Assembly: GCA_037127315.1 (NCBI GenBank)
Contig: JBBBDQ010001617.1
Location: forward strand, 124,001-188,000
Source of the DNA: Ascarosepion bandense
Taxonomy: Eukaryota > Mollusca > Cephalopoda > Sepiida > Sepiidae
DNA: 64,000 nt
Direction: 5' to 3'
This document shows, one piece after another, positions 53,941 to 64,000 of this stretch. Under the pieces are notes generated by a model, which saw only the letters and a list, made by a program, of their open reading frames with translations, was not told the origin of the DNA and searched no databases. Position 1 is the first letter of the stretch, and each line of letters begins with the position of its first letter. A program made the translations under genes and the position numbers.

Positions 53941-54446
53941 AAGAAAGTATTGAGCAGTATTAAATATAACCTAGATAGGGACATTTGAACGAGAACATTT
54001 CGCAGAATAAATATTAGTGTTGTTTGAAATTCCCTTGAGGTTATCCATAAAGAAAATTCCCTTATAAAACCAGAGTGCACAGTAACCAAAGTACTGTAAT
54101 AACAACAATGTTGAGAACAATAGTCCGAGAGTAAAAAATGTACATAATGATAATTCCTCATCCCAAAAGTTCAGAGGGAAAATATTTTCTAAGTTTAAAA
54201 TATAAAAGAATTCTAACTCAAGTTGTCGATTCAGTTTTGACGTGCTGATAACTGTCACGCCCTTTTGCCAAAATGACGGCATGTGTACGCTTAGGAACAG
54301 ATAAACACGCACACCTTATTGGAGGCACACACAGGTGTCATACACAGGAGAAAAAACCTGAGACGAAAAGCTGATGTCACATTTTCAACCTAAGAACAAA
54401 GGAAACTTCGCAAAAACTCGTGCTTGCGAGACGACAGGCGAGACTC
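53941..54446. other. Intergenic, diverged repeat copy
   Basis: Bases near 54105-54160 (AACAATGTTGAGAACAATAG, TCCGAG) are a faint further copy of the previous repeat. No gene is seen. Confidence 0.5.
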
Positions 54447-54454
54447 ACGTGACT

Positions 54455-54710
54455 CAGTCAGTTAAGTGCCATACGTGAAACACGCTTGAGTGATCATGTC
54501 ACGAAAGAGACATGACTGACTGGGCAGAAGATTATCCCGTAGTAGGTTGCCATTGCTTTCTACGGTAGACTGGTTGCCAGCCAAGGCTATAGAACCCAAT
54601 CTGTCCTATTATTTAACCCATATCTAGAGGGAAGAGACGGATATTTGCCCGTAAGTGAATGCAATGAATTCAACTGGAATTCAAACTCGGCTCCCCGATT
54701 TCTCGTTCCG
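54455..54710 (-). mobile_element. 5'-truncated SINE with TSD
   Basis: Minus-strand copy lacking the first 45 or so bases of the tRNA-like head. ACGTGACT flanks both ends (54447-54454 and 54711-54718). 5' truncation with a target duplication is the signature of target-primed reverse transcription. Confidence 0.95.
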
Positions 54711-54833
54711 ACGTGACTACACATTCATTAAACAAGACTAAGTCAGACCGGAAGTTAGCAACGTTTACAATGGCGTCTTTTCTCGCCGTCCGTTTCCTTG
54801 GTCTTCTTTATTCGTGACAAAAGATGAAACGTC

Positions 54834-54917
54834 GTACAAATGGCAACAAATATGAGGGTAATAGTCCGAATAATGTAAAAACTGTAAATACTACCTCATC
54901 TTAGAAATATAGACAAA
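54834..54917 (+). repeat. Truncated arm of the 30-kb palindromic repeat
   Basis: GAAACGTCGTACAAATGGCA, AATAGTCCGAATAATGTAAA and CATCTTAGAAATATAGACAA match the other arms, but the CTGAAGA part is absent. Confidence 0.85.
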
Positions 54918-55332
54918 AACTTGATAATTATTTTTTTTTATTATGAGTACAGTCTTCATATCCTGCAAAAATGCAAGTTTTTTTATATCTCAAAAACATG
55001 ACGTGATAGCAAAAAATGATGCCGAATTTGGGTTCAACAACCCAAAATTAGATAAAATGGATTAGAATACCATGCGCCAGGAAAATTGTGTTGACCAGTT
55101 GTAACGTTGTAGCTCCGATTTGTTTGAGACTTCCTCGTTAATCACATATTTTGTCCATGATATTCTTTTCATTTTCCAGTTGAAACACATTTCTTTCAAT
55201 TCGAGGCTTTTGTTCATCTGTGACTGATTCTTCTGTTCTTTTACGTTTTATCAACATCTTCAAGTTATTTTTTAGATTTTCAGAATTTTCTGAGATAATG
55301 ATTTAGTGATACAAATCTTATTAATTAGCCCA
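54918..55332. other. Intergenic, no gene seen
   Basis: Unique sequence with no recognisable element. Confidence 0.5.
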
Positions 55333-55447
55333 TAGCTAGGGGAGAAAAGATAAAATCATACCTTTCCCAAGTAACAAACCCGACTGGAATTAGAACTCAG
55401 TTATCCAATTTCAAATTCCGAGTCGTTATCCATTACACCACCCGGAT
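55333..55447 (-). mobile_element. Decayed SINE head and body
   Basis: Minus strand: GGTGGTGTAATGGATAACGA (A-box), then GAGTTCTAATTCC (B-box), then a body ending AGCCCATAGCTAGG. Related to the ACTG SINE but strongly diverged and without the tail. Confidence 0.65.
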
Positions 55448-55464
55448 GTCCAAACATACAAGAC

Positions 55465-55940
55465 CTATTGTTCATCTTTGAGGATATTGTCCAATATTCA
55501 CTCGCATACTGGAGGCTCGTTTCAAGAGCAGCAGCCAAGTTTACTTTACCAACCTTGGAAGATTTCTTATTGAGACAAAAACTAATGGTAGTGTCATCCG
55601 TATAGATGCCTACTTGGAAACTGATTACATCCTAAAGATCATTGATGAAAACCAGAAACAGCGTAGAACCTAGGATAGAGCCTTGAGTGACACCCGTATT
55701 TGTATGAAATGTCAGGAAGCGTACCCGTTCAAAATGACCTTCATTTCACGATTTGATAGGAACAACTGAATTAAATCAAAGAGTCTTCTAGTTATACCGT
55801 AACCCTGAAACTTGCGCAGAAAACCAGCATGCCAAACCCTGTCAAATCCTTTCGAGATATCTAGAGCCACAGCTCGAACTTCGCCGTTATTATCCAGGGC
55901 CTGGAATACATATTCAGTTATATTTGTCGGTAGATCCACG
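55465..55940 (-). mobile_element. JK LINE RT fragment with an RTE scrap
   Basis: Bases 55939-55712 on the minus strand encode LPTNITEYVFQALDN, VRAVALDISKGFDRVWHAGF and GYGITRRLFDLIQLFLSNRE: palm A of the JK reverse transcriptase, well preserved. More decayed RT follows to about 55530. Bases 55465-55515 match an RTE C-terminal stretch (compare 57825-57860), so two LINEs abut here. Confidence 0.85.
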
Positions 55941-55949
55941 TGCCTGTCT

Positions 55950-56115
55950 TTTCTAGTTTCTTATTCATCTGTAAGCAGATTGTCCAGTATTCACTGGCAT
56001 ATATGATATATGATATTGCATAACAGTTTAGTACACTTTGTTTTGTTTCCAACAAATGTTTCTTGACTTAATCCTTTGTTTAGTTTGTGGAAGACATCTT
56101 TCGCCTCGAGACTTT
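55950..56115 (-). mobile_element. RTE-like LINE scrap
   Basis: AGATTGTCCAGTATTCACTG and GTTTAGTACACTTTG parallel 57835-57900 (RTE, minus strand, the SKMKKRLEAAEI-type region). Confidence 0.7.
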
Positions 56116-56371
56116 CTCGGATCAATGATTAAAAATAGTTTCGAGCGAAAGAAGCTTGTAGCTCTTAGGGGGGGGGGGAACCATCCTTCTTCAAAGCTCG
56201 TAAACTGACGCTAACATGATCACAAACAAAGAACTTTGAACTTTGTCAGGTAACCGAAACGACATCACTTGGAGACTTTCAACAACAACTAAACTAAGCT
56301 CATGTAACGAGAAGAGAAAATGATTATATAGTCAAAACGTTGACCTTTTAAACTACTTAAAATAAAAATTA
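56116..56371. other. Intergenic with a G10 run
   Basis: Unique sequence with a homopolymeric G tract at 56169-56178. No gene is seen. Confidence 0.5.
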
Positions 56372-56673
56372 GGTGTGCGTTGTGGTGCAGTGGATATCGG
56401 CTTGGAACAAGAAATCGGAAAGCCGAGTTCGAATTCCAGTTGAATCCATTGTATTCACTTACGCGCAAATACCCTTGGGAAAGGTATTAATCCGTCTCTT
56501 CCTTCCAGTTATGGGCTAAATAACAGGGCAGACTGGGTTCTATAGCCTTGGTCGGCAACCAGTCTACCGCAGAAAGCAATGGCAACCTACTGCGGGATAC
56601 CCTTCTGCCCAGTCAGTTATGTCTCTAGCGAGACATGATCGCCCAAGCGTGTATCACGTATGGCAATTAACTG
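56372..56673 (+). mobile_element. ACTG-tailed SINE with TSD
   Basis: Full-length copy, B-box GAGTTCGAATTCC. The tail is reduced to AACTG. AAAATAAAA lies on both sides (about 56359-56367 and 56674-56682). Confidence 0.93.
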
Positions 56674-56974
56674 AAAATAAAACCTTAGGAAGTAAACTTT
56701 CCATAACATTGAAAAGAGTGATAATAGGTACCAAACTTGAGAAACCTATATTCTGAAAAATTGTTCTTAGAAAAAGATTTTACAATTTACAACCAACGGT
56801 TGCACTTCCTGCTGAATTAATGAATGCTGAACGTTTCCTTATAAGGAAACAGCTAATGTTACCATTCTCAACCCTGTAATACATTTTGGGTTGATTGCTG
56901 GAATTACTGAGAGTGAAAAGAAAGAAACTGTGAAAACGTAAAAGGACGATAAAAAAGGAACAGTATTCAAAGAG
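56674..56974. other. Intergenic, no gene seen
   Basis: About 300 bp of unique sequence between two SINEs. Confidence 0.5.
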
Positions 56975-57279
56975 GATGTGCGTTGTGATGCAGTGGATAT
57001 CAGCTCAGAATGAGAAATCGGGGAGCCGAGTTCGAATTCCAGTTGAATTCATTGCATTCACTTACGCGCAAATACCCTTGGGAAAGTATTAATCCGTCTC
57101 CTCCTTCCAGTTATGGGTTAAATAATAGGACAGATTGGGTTCTATAGCCTTGGTCGGCAACCAGTCTACAGCAGAAAGCAATGGCAACCTACTGCGGGAT
57201 AATCTTCTGCCCAGTCAGTCATGTCTCTTTCGAGACATGATCGCCCAAGCGTGTATCACGTATGGCACTTAACTGACTG
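56975..57279 (+). mobile_element. ACTG-tailed SINE with a 10-bp TSD
   Basis: Full-length copy with an intact B-box and the perfect 3' hairpin. ATTCAAAGAG occurs at 56965-56974 and 57280-57289, the clearest target duplication of the family here. Confidence 0.97.
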
Positions 57280-57304
57280 ATTCAAAGAGACAGACGATGA
57301 TGAC

Positions 57305-58100
57305 TTCTTATATGTGCCATGTCCATTTATGGCCCCCTCACATCTTCCTACCCCTAATGTTTCTTAGTAAGTTTCCTGTTACCCGACCCAAACACCTATT
57401 TGTCATCCACTTGCTCAAGCCTATCAAGTATGGTGATTTTCTAAGCGCAGTTTAGATGTAGCCTAAAGCCAAAGGTATGAGACACCCATAGAGGATCGAA
57501 CTCACTACTCAATTGTCATGATTCTAGCGAGATAAGCTTGTTAACCATTACACCACCTCGAGGTGCCCTAAGCCTATCAGGTATGTTACGCGTAACTTTC
57601 CCCGTCTTTCTTTCCCTCTATCTGACCTGTGAGTATCAGATTCTCCAAGCCCTCTTTCCTCATTACATATCCCAGGAACTTCATCTGCCTTTTCCTGATG
57701 TTAAGTATTAGTTTCCTTTTCGTTTCCATCCTCTCCAAAACCTCATTGTTGTTCACATGTTCGGTCCATGTTATCCTCATCATCCTTCTGTATAACCGAA
57801 TTTCAGCTGCTTCAAGTCTCTCCATCTTTGAGGAGATTGTCCATCATTCACTGCCACATTAATTAACAGACATCGCATAGCAATCTAGTACTCTCTTTTT
57901 TGTTTGTAGCGATTTTTTTCTGTCACTCAGTACTCTACTCACCTCCCGGAATACATCTTTGAGTATGTTAATTTGCCTTCGGATCTCAGTGTCGCACTTT
58001 CCATCTTTAGTTAGAACACTTCCCAGGTATTTAAATTTTTGTACCTGCTTGATTTTAGTCTACCCCCCACCTGTCACATTTAAATTTTTAAAGATCATAG
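57305..58100 (-). mobile_element. RTE-like LINE 3' end, split by a short SINE
   Basis: Minus strand. Bases 57825-57586 encode ERLEAAEIRLYRRMMRITWT, NNEVLERMETKRKLI and KFLGYVMRKEGLENLILTGQ. Upstream, 58213-57880 carries frame-broken KFKYLG and the IRRQINILKDVF-type region. The last part of the 3' end (57305-57416) continues beyond the inserted SINE. Confidence 0.88.
57433..57569 (-). mobile_element. Short tRNA-like SINE (second family) with TSD
   Basis: 137 bp on the minus strand: GGCACCTCGAGGTGGTGTAA, TGGTTAAC (A-box), then GAGTTCGATCC (B-box), then a body of about 55 bp. Flanked by AAGCCTATCAAGTATG (57417-57432) and AAGCCTATCAGGTATG (57570-57585), a 16-bp duplication with one change. Unlike the ACTG family it has neither that body nor that tail. 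Confidence 0.88.
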
Positions 58101-58159
58101 TTAATGCGAAAGGAAGAAGGGGTTCAAAACTACGTATACGAAGCACTCAAAAAAGATCA

Positions 58160-58225
58160 AGATTACTAATAGTGATCAACCAAATGAGTTCGTTAACCAT
58201 TACCACATCATGAGGTACCCATGCA
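58160..58225 (-). mobile_element. Fragment of the short tRNA-like SINE
   Basis: GGTACCTCATGATGTGGTAA and TGGTTAACGAACTCATT on the minus strand resemble the head at 57569-57520. Confidence 0.6.
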
Positions 58226-58594
58226 TGCGCAATTAATGAAAAAAATTCTCTACATCAGAACCAAATTTCCCATCGTGAAGTGTCTTCTTTTCGTGGTGAA
58301 CGATGATCTGACATGGGTGGGCCGAAACTATCGACCGAGTAGACGATGACCAGTCAGTGCATTTCAGTGGGAACCAGGTCAGCGGGAATTAGAGTCAAAA
58401 TCATCTGGAGACGGAAAAATCATTGAGTCAATAAGATAATAAAAATTGGATTTATAAAGAAAAATAGAATGAAAGGCAGAAACGGGAAGGAAGCAATGAA
58501 TTGTTACCGATAACGGTACATAAGATAAACAGATGGGTAGAATGAAGAAAAGCGGGTTTTGAATTATGAGAGATGAAAACAATTGGAAGAGCTT
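58226..58594. other. Intergenic, no gene seen
   Basis: Unique, becoming A/G-rich toward the satellite. Confidence 0.5.
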
Positions 58595-58598
58595 CATT

Positions 58599-58669
<71 letters not shown>

Positions 58670-58741
58670 ATGTTGGGAGAAAGAAAAGCTTGAATAGAAC
58701 GACAACTTTTAATTAAAAAAGAAAGACAAAAATCCGAATTA

Positions 58742-58790
<49 letters not shown>

Positions 58791-58889
58791 ATGAAAGAAT
58801 GTTGGGGGAAAGAAAGAATGTTGGGAGAAAGAAAAGCTTGAATAGAACGAAAACTTTTAATTAAAAAAGAAAGACAAAAATCCGAATTA

Positions 58890-58925
<36 letters not shown>

Positions 58926-59378
58926 TATGTTGGGAGAAAGAAAGAATGTTGGGAGAAAGAAAAGCTTGAATAGAACGAAAACTTTTAATTAAAAAAGAAA
59001 GACAAAAATCCGAATTAGAAGAAAGAAAGAAAGAAAGAAAGAAAATATGTTTAAAAAAGATAGAAAACATTAAATAGTACAAAAATGTTTAATTAAAAAA
59101 AGAAAAACAAAAATCCGAATTAGAAGAAAGAAAGAAAGAAAATATGTTTAAGAAAAGAAAAGAAAGAAAAAGCATGAATAGAATGAATATGTTCAATTGA
59201 AAAAGAAAAAAATGAATTAGAAGGAAGAAAAAAAGAAAACAAAACAAAGCAAATCAAAAGAAAGAAAAAAGAAGGAAACATCCAAAAAGAAAAGTGAAAC
59301 CCAAATAGAAAAAGAAAGCAAGTAAATAAAATAAAAATTGAATAGAACGAAAAGGTCTGATTAAAAATGGAAGACGAA

Positions 59379-59434
<56 letters not shown>

Positions 59435-60580
59435 GAAGTTTGGATAGCACGAAAGTGTCCGGTTAAAAAATGATAAAAAGACGAAGTGTAAAGAACGAAA
59501 GAAATAAAATAGGAGTTAAATTAAGAAAAAATAAGAAAAAAGACTAGAAGAAAAGAAAGAAGGAAAGAAAAAGAAAGAAAAAGAATAAAGAAAGTATGTC
59601 AAAGTAGAAAAAGTAAGAAAGAAAGATGTTCAAGAAAAGAAAAGAAAAGGCTTGAATAGAACAAAAATGTCTAATTCAAAAAGAAAGAAAAGAATCCGAA
59701 TTAAAACAAAGAAAGAAAGGAAATATGTTTTTGAAAAATTAAAAAACGAAAAAAGCTTAGACAGAACAAAAATGTTCAATCTAAAAAAAACGAAAATCCA
59801 AATTAGAAGAAAGAAAGAAAGAATGTTCAAGAAAAGAAAGGAAAAAAAGCTTGAATAGAACAAAAATGTCCAATTCAAAAAGAAAGACAAAAATCCAAAT
59901 TAAAAGAAAGAAAGAAAGAAAGAAAGAAAATATGGTTAAGAAAAGAAAAGAAAGAAAAAACATGAATAGAACGAAAATGTTCAATTAAAAAAGAAATAGC
60001 AGAAAAAACAGATTAGAAGAAAGAAAGAAAGAAAACAAAGCAAAACAAAAGAAAGAAAAAAGAAGGAAACATCCAAAAAGAAAAGTGAAACCCAAATTGA
60101 AAAAGAAAGCAAATAAATAAAATAAAAATTGAATAGAACGAAAAGGTCTGATTAAAAATGGAAAACGAAAAGAAAGAAAGAAAGAAAGAATTAAACTGGG
60201 AGAAAAAGTTTGAATAGAACAAAAGTGTCCTATTAAAAAAAATTATAAAAAGACGAATTTTAAAAAGCGAAAGAAAGAAATTAGGAAATAAATTAAGAAA
60301 ACGTCAGAAAAAAGTAGAAAAAAAGAAAGAAGGAAAGAAAAAGAAAAAGATTAAAGAAAGTAAAGTCAAACTAGAAAAAGAAAGACAAAAAGAAATATAT
60401 CTTCAAGAAAAGAAAAGAAAGAAAAAAGCTTGAATATATGTTCAATTTCAAAAAAAGACAAAAATCCGAATTAGAAGAAAGAAAGAAAGAAAGAAAAATG
60501 AAAGAAAGAGAATGATTAAAGAAAGTCAAAGTAGAAGAAAGAAAAGAAAGAACTAGATATCCAATTAAAAAGTAAAAAAA
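58595..60580. repeat. GAAA-rich satellite with complex and 791-bp higher-order units
   Basis: (GAAA)n runs alternate with a module such as GCTTGAATAGAACGAAAA, TTTTAATTAAAAAAGAAAG and ACAAAAATCCGAATTAGAAG, repeated a dozen or more times with drift. A longer block with GGAAACATCCAAAAAGAAAA occurs at 59272 and 60063, an offset of 791 bp that continues for about 400 bp. The plus strand is almost all purine. Phenylalanine/serine/leucine frames on the minus strand are artefacts. Confidence 0.96.
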
Positions 60581-60894
60581 AAAAAGCATTTTGCGTCGTA
60601 ACAGATATTTTCCGCCTATTCCAAGCTTGAGAAATTCTGGTGTCTTCTTTGACCATCAACAATGGATGAATGCTTTTTTTTGCTTTTTTTTTTTTTTTTG
60701 TCAGTCTTCGGGTTCATCTCTGTGTCTGTCTGTGTCATGTGTAGTCTCCAACCACAACGTTACCTTCCCTTTGCTAACAAATTCATCCAACACGTGTTTA
60801 CATTTCTCTTGATGCTGTCAAAGAAACTTACTTAGGACTTACTTATTCAACCAAAAAGAAAACGAAACAATTCCATTTTCGATCTAATGACTTA

Positions 60895-61262
60895 TTCTTC
60901 TTCTTCTATGTGCCCTGTCCCTTCAGGACGTAGGCGATCATGGATCTCTACGTCTCCCTATCCCTTGTGGCTCTTAGTATGTTTGCTCCTGTTGCTCCTG
61001 GCAACCCCCATTCCGTCATCCACCTGATCAGACCCTGCAAATATGTTATCCGCTGCCTTCCTCTGTCTCTCCTTCCTTCTATCTGTCCAGTCAGTATCAG
61101 GTTCTCCAGGCTCTCCTTCCTCATTGCATGTCCCAGGAACCTCAGTTGTCTCTTCCTGATGCTCAGCATCAATTTCCTTCTTGTTGCCATTCTCTCCAAC
61201 ACTTCGTCGTTGCTTGTATGCTCAGTCCACGATATCCGTAGCATCCTTCTGTAGAACCACAT
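60895..61262 (-). mobile_element. RTE-like LINE 3' end with an open C-terminus
   Basis: Minus strand, one uninterrupted 104-codon frame 61262-60948: MWFYRRMLRISWTEHTSNDE, VLERMATRRKLMLSIRKRQL, RFLGHAMRKESLENLILTGQ, IEGRRDRGRQRITYLQGLIR and WMTEWGLPGATGANILRATR. It then continues to the family end (TCCTGAAGGGACAGGGCACA) and (GAA)n at 60895-60910. It is severely 5'-truncated, so non-functional, but the open frame suggests one of the younger insertions. Confidence 0.92.
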
Positions 61263-61732
61263 TTATGGCTTAGGGAGTAGAGACTCCGACTGACACCAAA
61301 TGACTTATTAGAAAAACCAAATCAACAACAATTCATGCATTATTTATATTTTATTTTATTTCAAACTTTTAAAATTTTATTTTTAAATTTTATTTTTAAA
61401 CTTTTTAAATTCTGTTCATTAAATTGAATATTTCTTTCTTTTATTATATTCTTTATTCAATAATTGTTTTATTTCATGCCTTTGTGCATTTCTATCAAAT
61501 GTCTGGTCGTTATTGCAGGGGATTAATTAACAACAGGTAGACTTAAATATACAGCACTTTCCTCAGTATCTACTCAGCACTCAAAGTCTCGTGAGAATTT
61601 CCCCATTCCCTGATTTCTCTGGTTTTGATACAATTTCAAGTGTGTCAACTTATTATACGCTGATCTTGTTCAACACATTTTCCCAGCTCCAAGGAAATGT
61701 CCTGGTATCTGTGTTTTTTAACGCTACATATA
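61263..61732. other. A/T-rich intergenic
   Basis: Several TTTAAATTTTATTTTTAAA-type short repeats near 61365-61400. No gene is seen. Confidence 0.55.
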
Positions 61733-62560
61733 TCTATATATATAAAAGGCAAAATGTTTGTGTGTGTGTCTGTCTTTCTGTTTGTACTTTAAACAAATCC
61801 ACAATTTTTATCCCATTCTCACGAAACTTCACACAAATATTCTGTAGGCTTCCGGTCAGGTCATGGGTTACTTATTTTTACCGATTTTCCCCCGATATCA
61901 GGATTTCAGCCCTTTTATCGTGGTTCTTGCTGCAGAATTTGCTGTAACTGTGTAAAATTATAGTTCTTAGTCTGAAATATTAATAGATCTTCTCAGACGA
62001 CTCATTTTCCCCGATATCGGAAATCGATACTCCCGATATTCTATCAAATCTGATCAAAAACCGATATTCAGTCATCAATATGGCTCATTTTCTCCAATTT
62101 TACTCCCGATGGGTACGATAAGTTTTCATGGACTTACTTAGGTTAGTTTATCCTTGGATGACTTATTTAACTCCGATATTGGAAATCGATACTCCGATAT
62201 CCTATCGGGTCTGATCAAAATCAGGTTTTCAGCCCTTTTATTTTGGTTTTTGCTTCGGGTTTTGTTCTAAGTAGGTATAATTGTAGTTCTTAGTCTCAGC
62301 CATAATACCATTTACGCAGAGGACTTATTTAGCCATCAAAATTCAGTTTGCGACGGAAAACTTATTTGACATCGATACCGGAAATCAAAATTTGACTTCC
62401 ATCCATTCATTTTTCTTTCAATCTACGGTTTCGCTTTGACTGGAAACAACTATTGCTTTTTAGTCTTTCGTGCCAATGTCCAAATAGTCTGAGCTCCAGG
62501 ACATGGTTTAGCTTTAAAGCTTTCATTACAGCCGAGCAACGCCAGGGGATAAACTCAGCG
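61733..62560 (+). mobile_element. Helitron-like non-autonomous element, second copy
   Basis: Starts A then TCTATATATATAAAAGGC and GTTTGTGTGTGTGTCTGTC, the same 5' style as the minus-strand element at about 9550. Bases 62212-62545 match 9125-9490 in reverse orientation (AATTGTAGTTCTTAGTCT, ACTTATTTAGCCATCAAAAT, GGTTTCGCTTTGACTGGAAA). The 3' hairpin is decayed (GAGCAACGCCAGGGGAT) and CTAG is lost. An internal segment is partly repeated (CCCGATATCAGGATTTCAGC type and CCGATATTGGAAATCGATAC type). Confidence 0.6.
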
Positions 62561-63365
62561 TCTTCTTTTTTATACAACACGCCTATCGGATACACTTAGG
62601 AAGGAGTTTTAGTATAAGTATGCCACTTCACTAAAATAACGGAATAGCTTTTCATTCCTCCTCAGAAAATCTCGGCCTCTAAGTGCTCCCCCCTACTTTC
62701 AGAGTGCTACAATCGCAATTGCTAACAGGGTATTGTTTTGTGCATAAAATTGTCCTTCTCGTGCAATATTTTTACAAGGTCAAGTCCGATTTTCACTGTT
62801 GTGTTAAAAGCGTTTGACTCTGAGCGTTAACCAATACACAACGAGCTTGCAGCCACCGTTATCAATGACATAGAACGGAAGGTAAACAGACGTGTTTCAC
62901 GTCGGAAATAGCATTGTGTTTTGTGAAAATTTTAAGTGTATCGGAGTAATATTTTTCATTTCAGGAAACATTTTGATAAAAGAAGCGATCATCTGTCATT
63001 TTTAACGACTAAAATCTGTTGGAAAATTGATTTCAGTAGCGATCTGAAAAGACACCACTTTGATCCAAGTCGATACAATTTCTCGTAGACAATGTCAATA
63101 TATCCAAGCCAGGCTTTCCTACTGCTGTTAAGTTACCTCTCTGTGTCTTTTCAATAAATAATTCATGATGATTGTTTGGGTTAGCTCATCGCTATAGTAT
63201 CTCGATTTTTTTCTTTCATTTAAACGCAGTACGTGACTTGCGTCGAGATCTCATTAATTTATAATTGTTTTGGTAATAGCATGTAACAATTTCTTTTTTC
63301 TCGCTTTTCGCTCGCGTAACTTCATTTCATCTCCATGTTTTCTAGCCATTTTTCATCTGAAAAAC
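62561..63365. other. Intergenic, no gene seen
   Basis: Unique sequence, short frames only. Confidence 0.5.
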
Positions 63366-63665
63366 GTTAAATGCAATGTCAGTCGCTATTTACTGTCCTC
63401 CTGATTACTCTCTTCTCTTCCCCTCATTATTAATGTTTCTGTCCCCAATCCTTCTGCACCTCGTAACTTCTTGAGTCTTAGTGCCTTGCATGGGGTGATA
63501 CGGATTTAAAAAATTCAAATGCAATGTCAATCGCTATCTACTGTCCTCCTGATTACTCTTTTCTCTACCCGCTTATTATTAATGTTTTCTATCCTAATTC
63601 TTCCACACGCCTGTGTCTTTAGTGGCTTTAGTGCCTTGCATGAGTTGAAACCGATTAAAAAAAAC
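63366..63665 (+). mobile_element. Tandem duplicate of a JK LINE tail
   Basis: AATGCAATGTCAGTCGCTAT to GTGCCTTGCATGGGGTGATA (63371-63501), and again AATGCAATGTCAATCGCTAT to GTGCCTTGCATGAGTTGAAA (63518-63650), offset about 150 bp. Both end in A-rich tails. They are two short copies of the same 3' end in tandem. Confidence 0.85.
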
Positions 63666-64000
63666 TTAACTGAACTTGATTCATATTTTATATGAGGTAG
63701 GAATGGAAAATTAATGTCAGAGTAGGAAAATCTTTCGTGTGACGTTTACTATTTAAACTATTTAAACTTAATTTTTTTAATATACGTTTGAGCATATAAT
63801 TTAGCCAATTTTATTTAGTTTTATTTTTTTATATTTTTAAGTGTCCCATTTGTTAAATACCTCACATTTTGATAATAAAACATTTCTGGTATACTTACCG
63901 TCAAATGATGAAAATATATACAATAAAAATATAAATATAAATATATAAATAAAAATATAAACAAAAGAACAAACGAAATGAAATTGCTTCAACTGAAGAA
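63666..64000. other. A/T-rich end of window
   Basis: A/T-rich with an ATAAATATA-type imperfect repeat at 63918-63960. No gene is seen. Confidence 0.5.

Overview
The window reads as non-coding, repeat-packed DNA from a large animal genome. I find no intact host gene, no CRISPR array and no bacterial-style operon. Almost every open frame is either a translated simple repeat ([19 protein letters not shown]) or a decayed piece of a retrotransposon. Very abundant (GATA)n, (CTT)n, (GAAA)n, (GT)n and (TA)n tracts, several LINE clades, tRNA-derived SINEs, Helitron-like and Tc1/mariner-like elements and a hammerhead ribozyme suggest a lophotrochozoan. A cephalopod mollusc is my best guess (moderate-low confidence, from the style of the repeats, not from a gene).

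Mobile elements fall into recurrent families. (1) A jockey/CR1-group LINE (called JK here), with RT motif A of the form ALDISKAFDKVWHA and a 3' end of the form TTGGGGTGAAATGATTAAAAA, occurs as more than a dozen fragments. (2) An RTE-like LINE (called RTE), with FIDYAKAFDKV, YADDT and a C-terminal WFYRRMLRISW block, ends in a (GAA)n tail. (3) A Tx1/L1-like LINE lies at 32.1-34.7 kb. (4) A separate LINE 3' end with a C-terminal CCHC-like finger lies at 52.6 kb. (5) A tRNA-derived SINE of about 300 bp ending in (ACTG)n occurs about 15 times, several copies with clear target-site duplications. (6) A second, short tRNA-like SINE lies at 57.4 kb. (7) A SINE-like repeat at 39.5-39.8 kb joins a tRNA-like promoter to a canonical hammerhead ribozyme. 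There are also Helitron-like elements (9.1-9.9 and 61.7-62.6 kb), Tc1/mariner pieces (10.3, 14.0 and 46.1 kb; a MITE at 0.3-0.7 kb), and several fold-back elements.

Layout: 0-3 kb MITE and a JK LINE carrying a 93-bp minisatellite; 4-7 kb SINEs and hairpins; 7.7-10 kb microsatellites and a Helitron; 10-16 kb mariner, RTE and JK remnants, with a SINE nested in JK; 16.4-18.3 kb a polypyrimidine block then a polypurine block; 18.3-19.4 kb a long-TIR element containing a 5S rRNA-like sequence; 19.7-20.5 kb a GATA array; 21-26.6 kb duplicated repeats, a SINE dimer and a fold-back element; 27.4-28.3 kb a 48-bp minisatellite; 28.4-38 kb LINE remnants; 38-42 kb repeats including the ribozyme and a second GATA array; 42.3-47.2 kb a structured LTR-like sequence, RTE copies (one expanded into a 37-codon tandem array), JK and a SINE dimer; 48.0-49.4 kb a 25-copy 56-bp minisatellite; 49.6-58 kb LINE and SINE fragments and a remnant of a dispersed multicopy protein family; 58.6-60.6 kb a GAAA-rich satellite; 60.9-64 kb RTE, Helitron and JK tails.

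Nothing here acts together as a pathway. The interest lies in how elements nest, turn into tandem arrays and carry structured RNAs. The strongest single signal is the hammerhead ribozyme on the minus strand at 39627-39670, where every core base and helix can be read directly.
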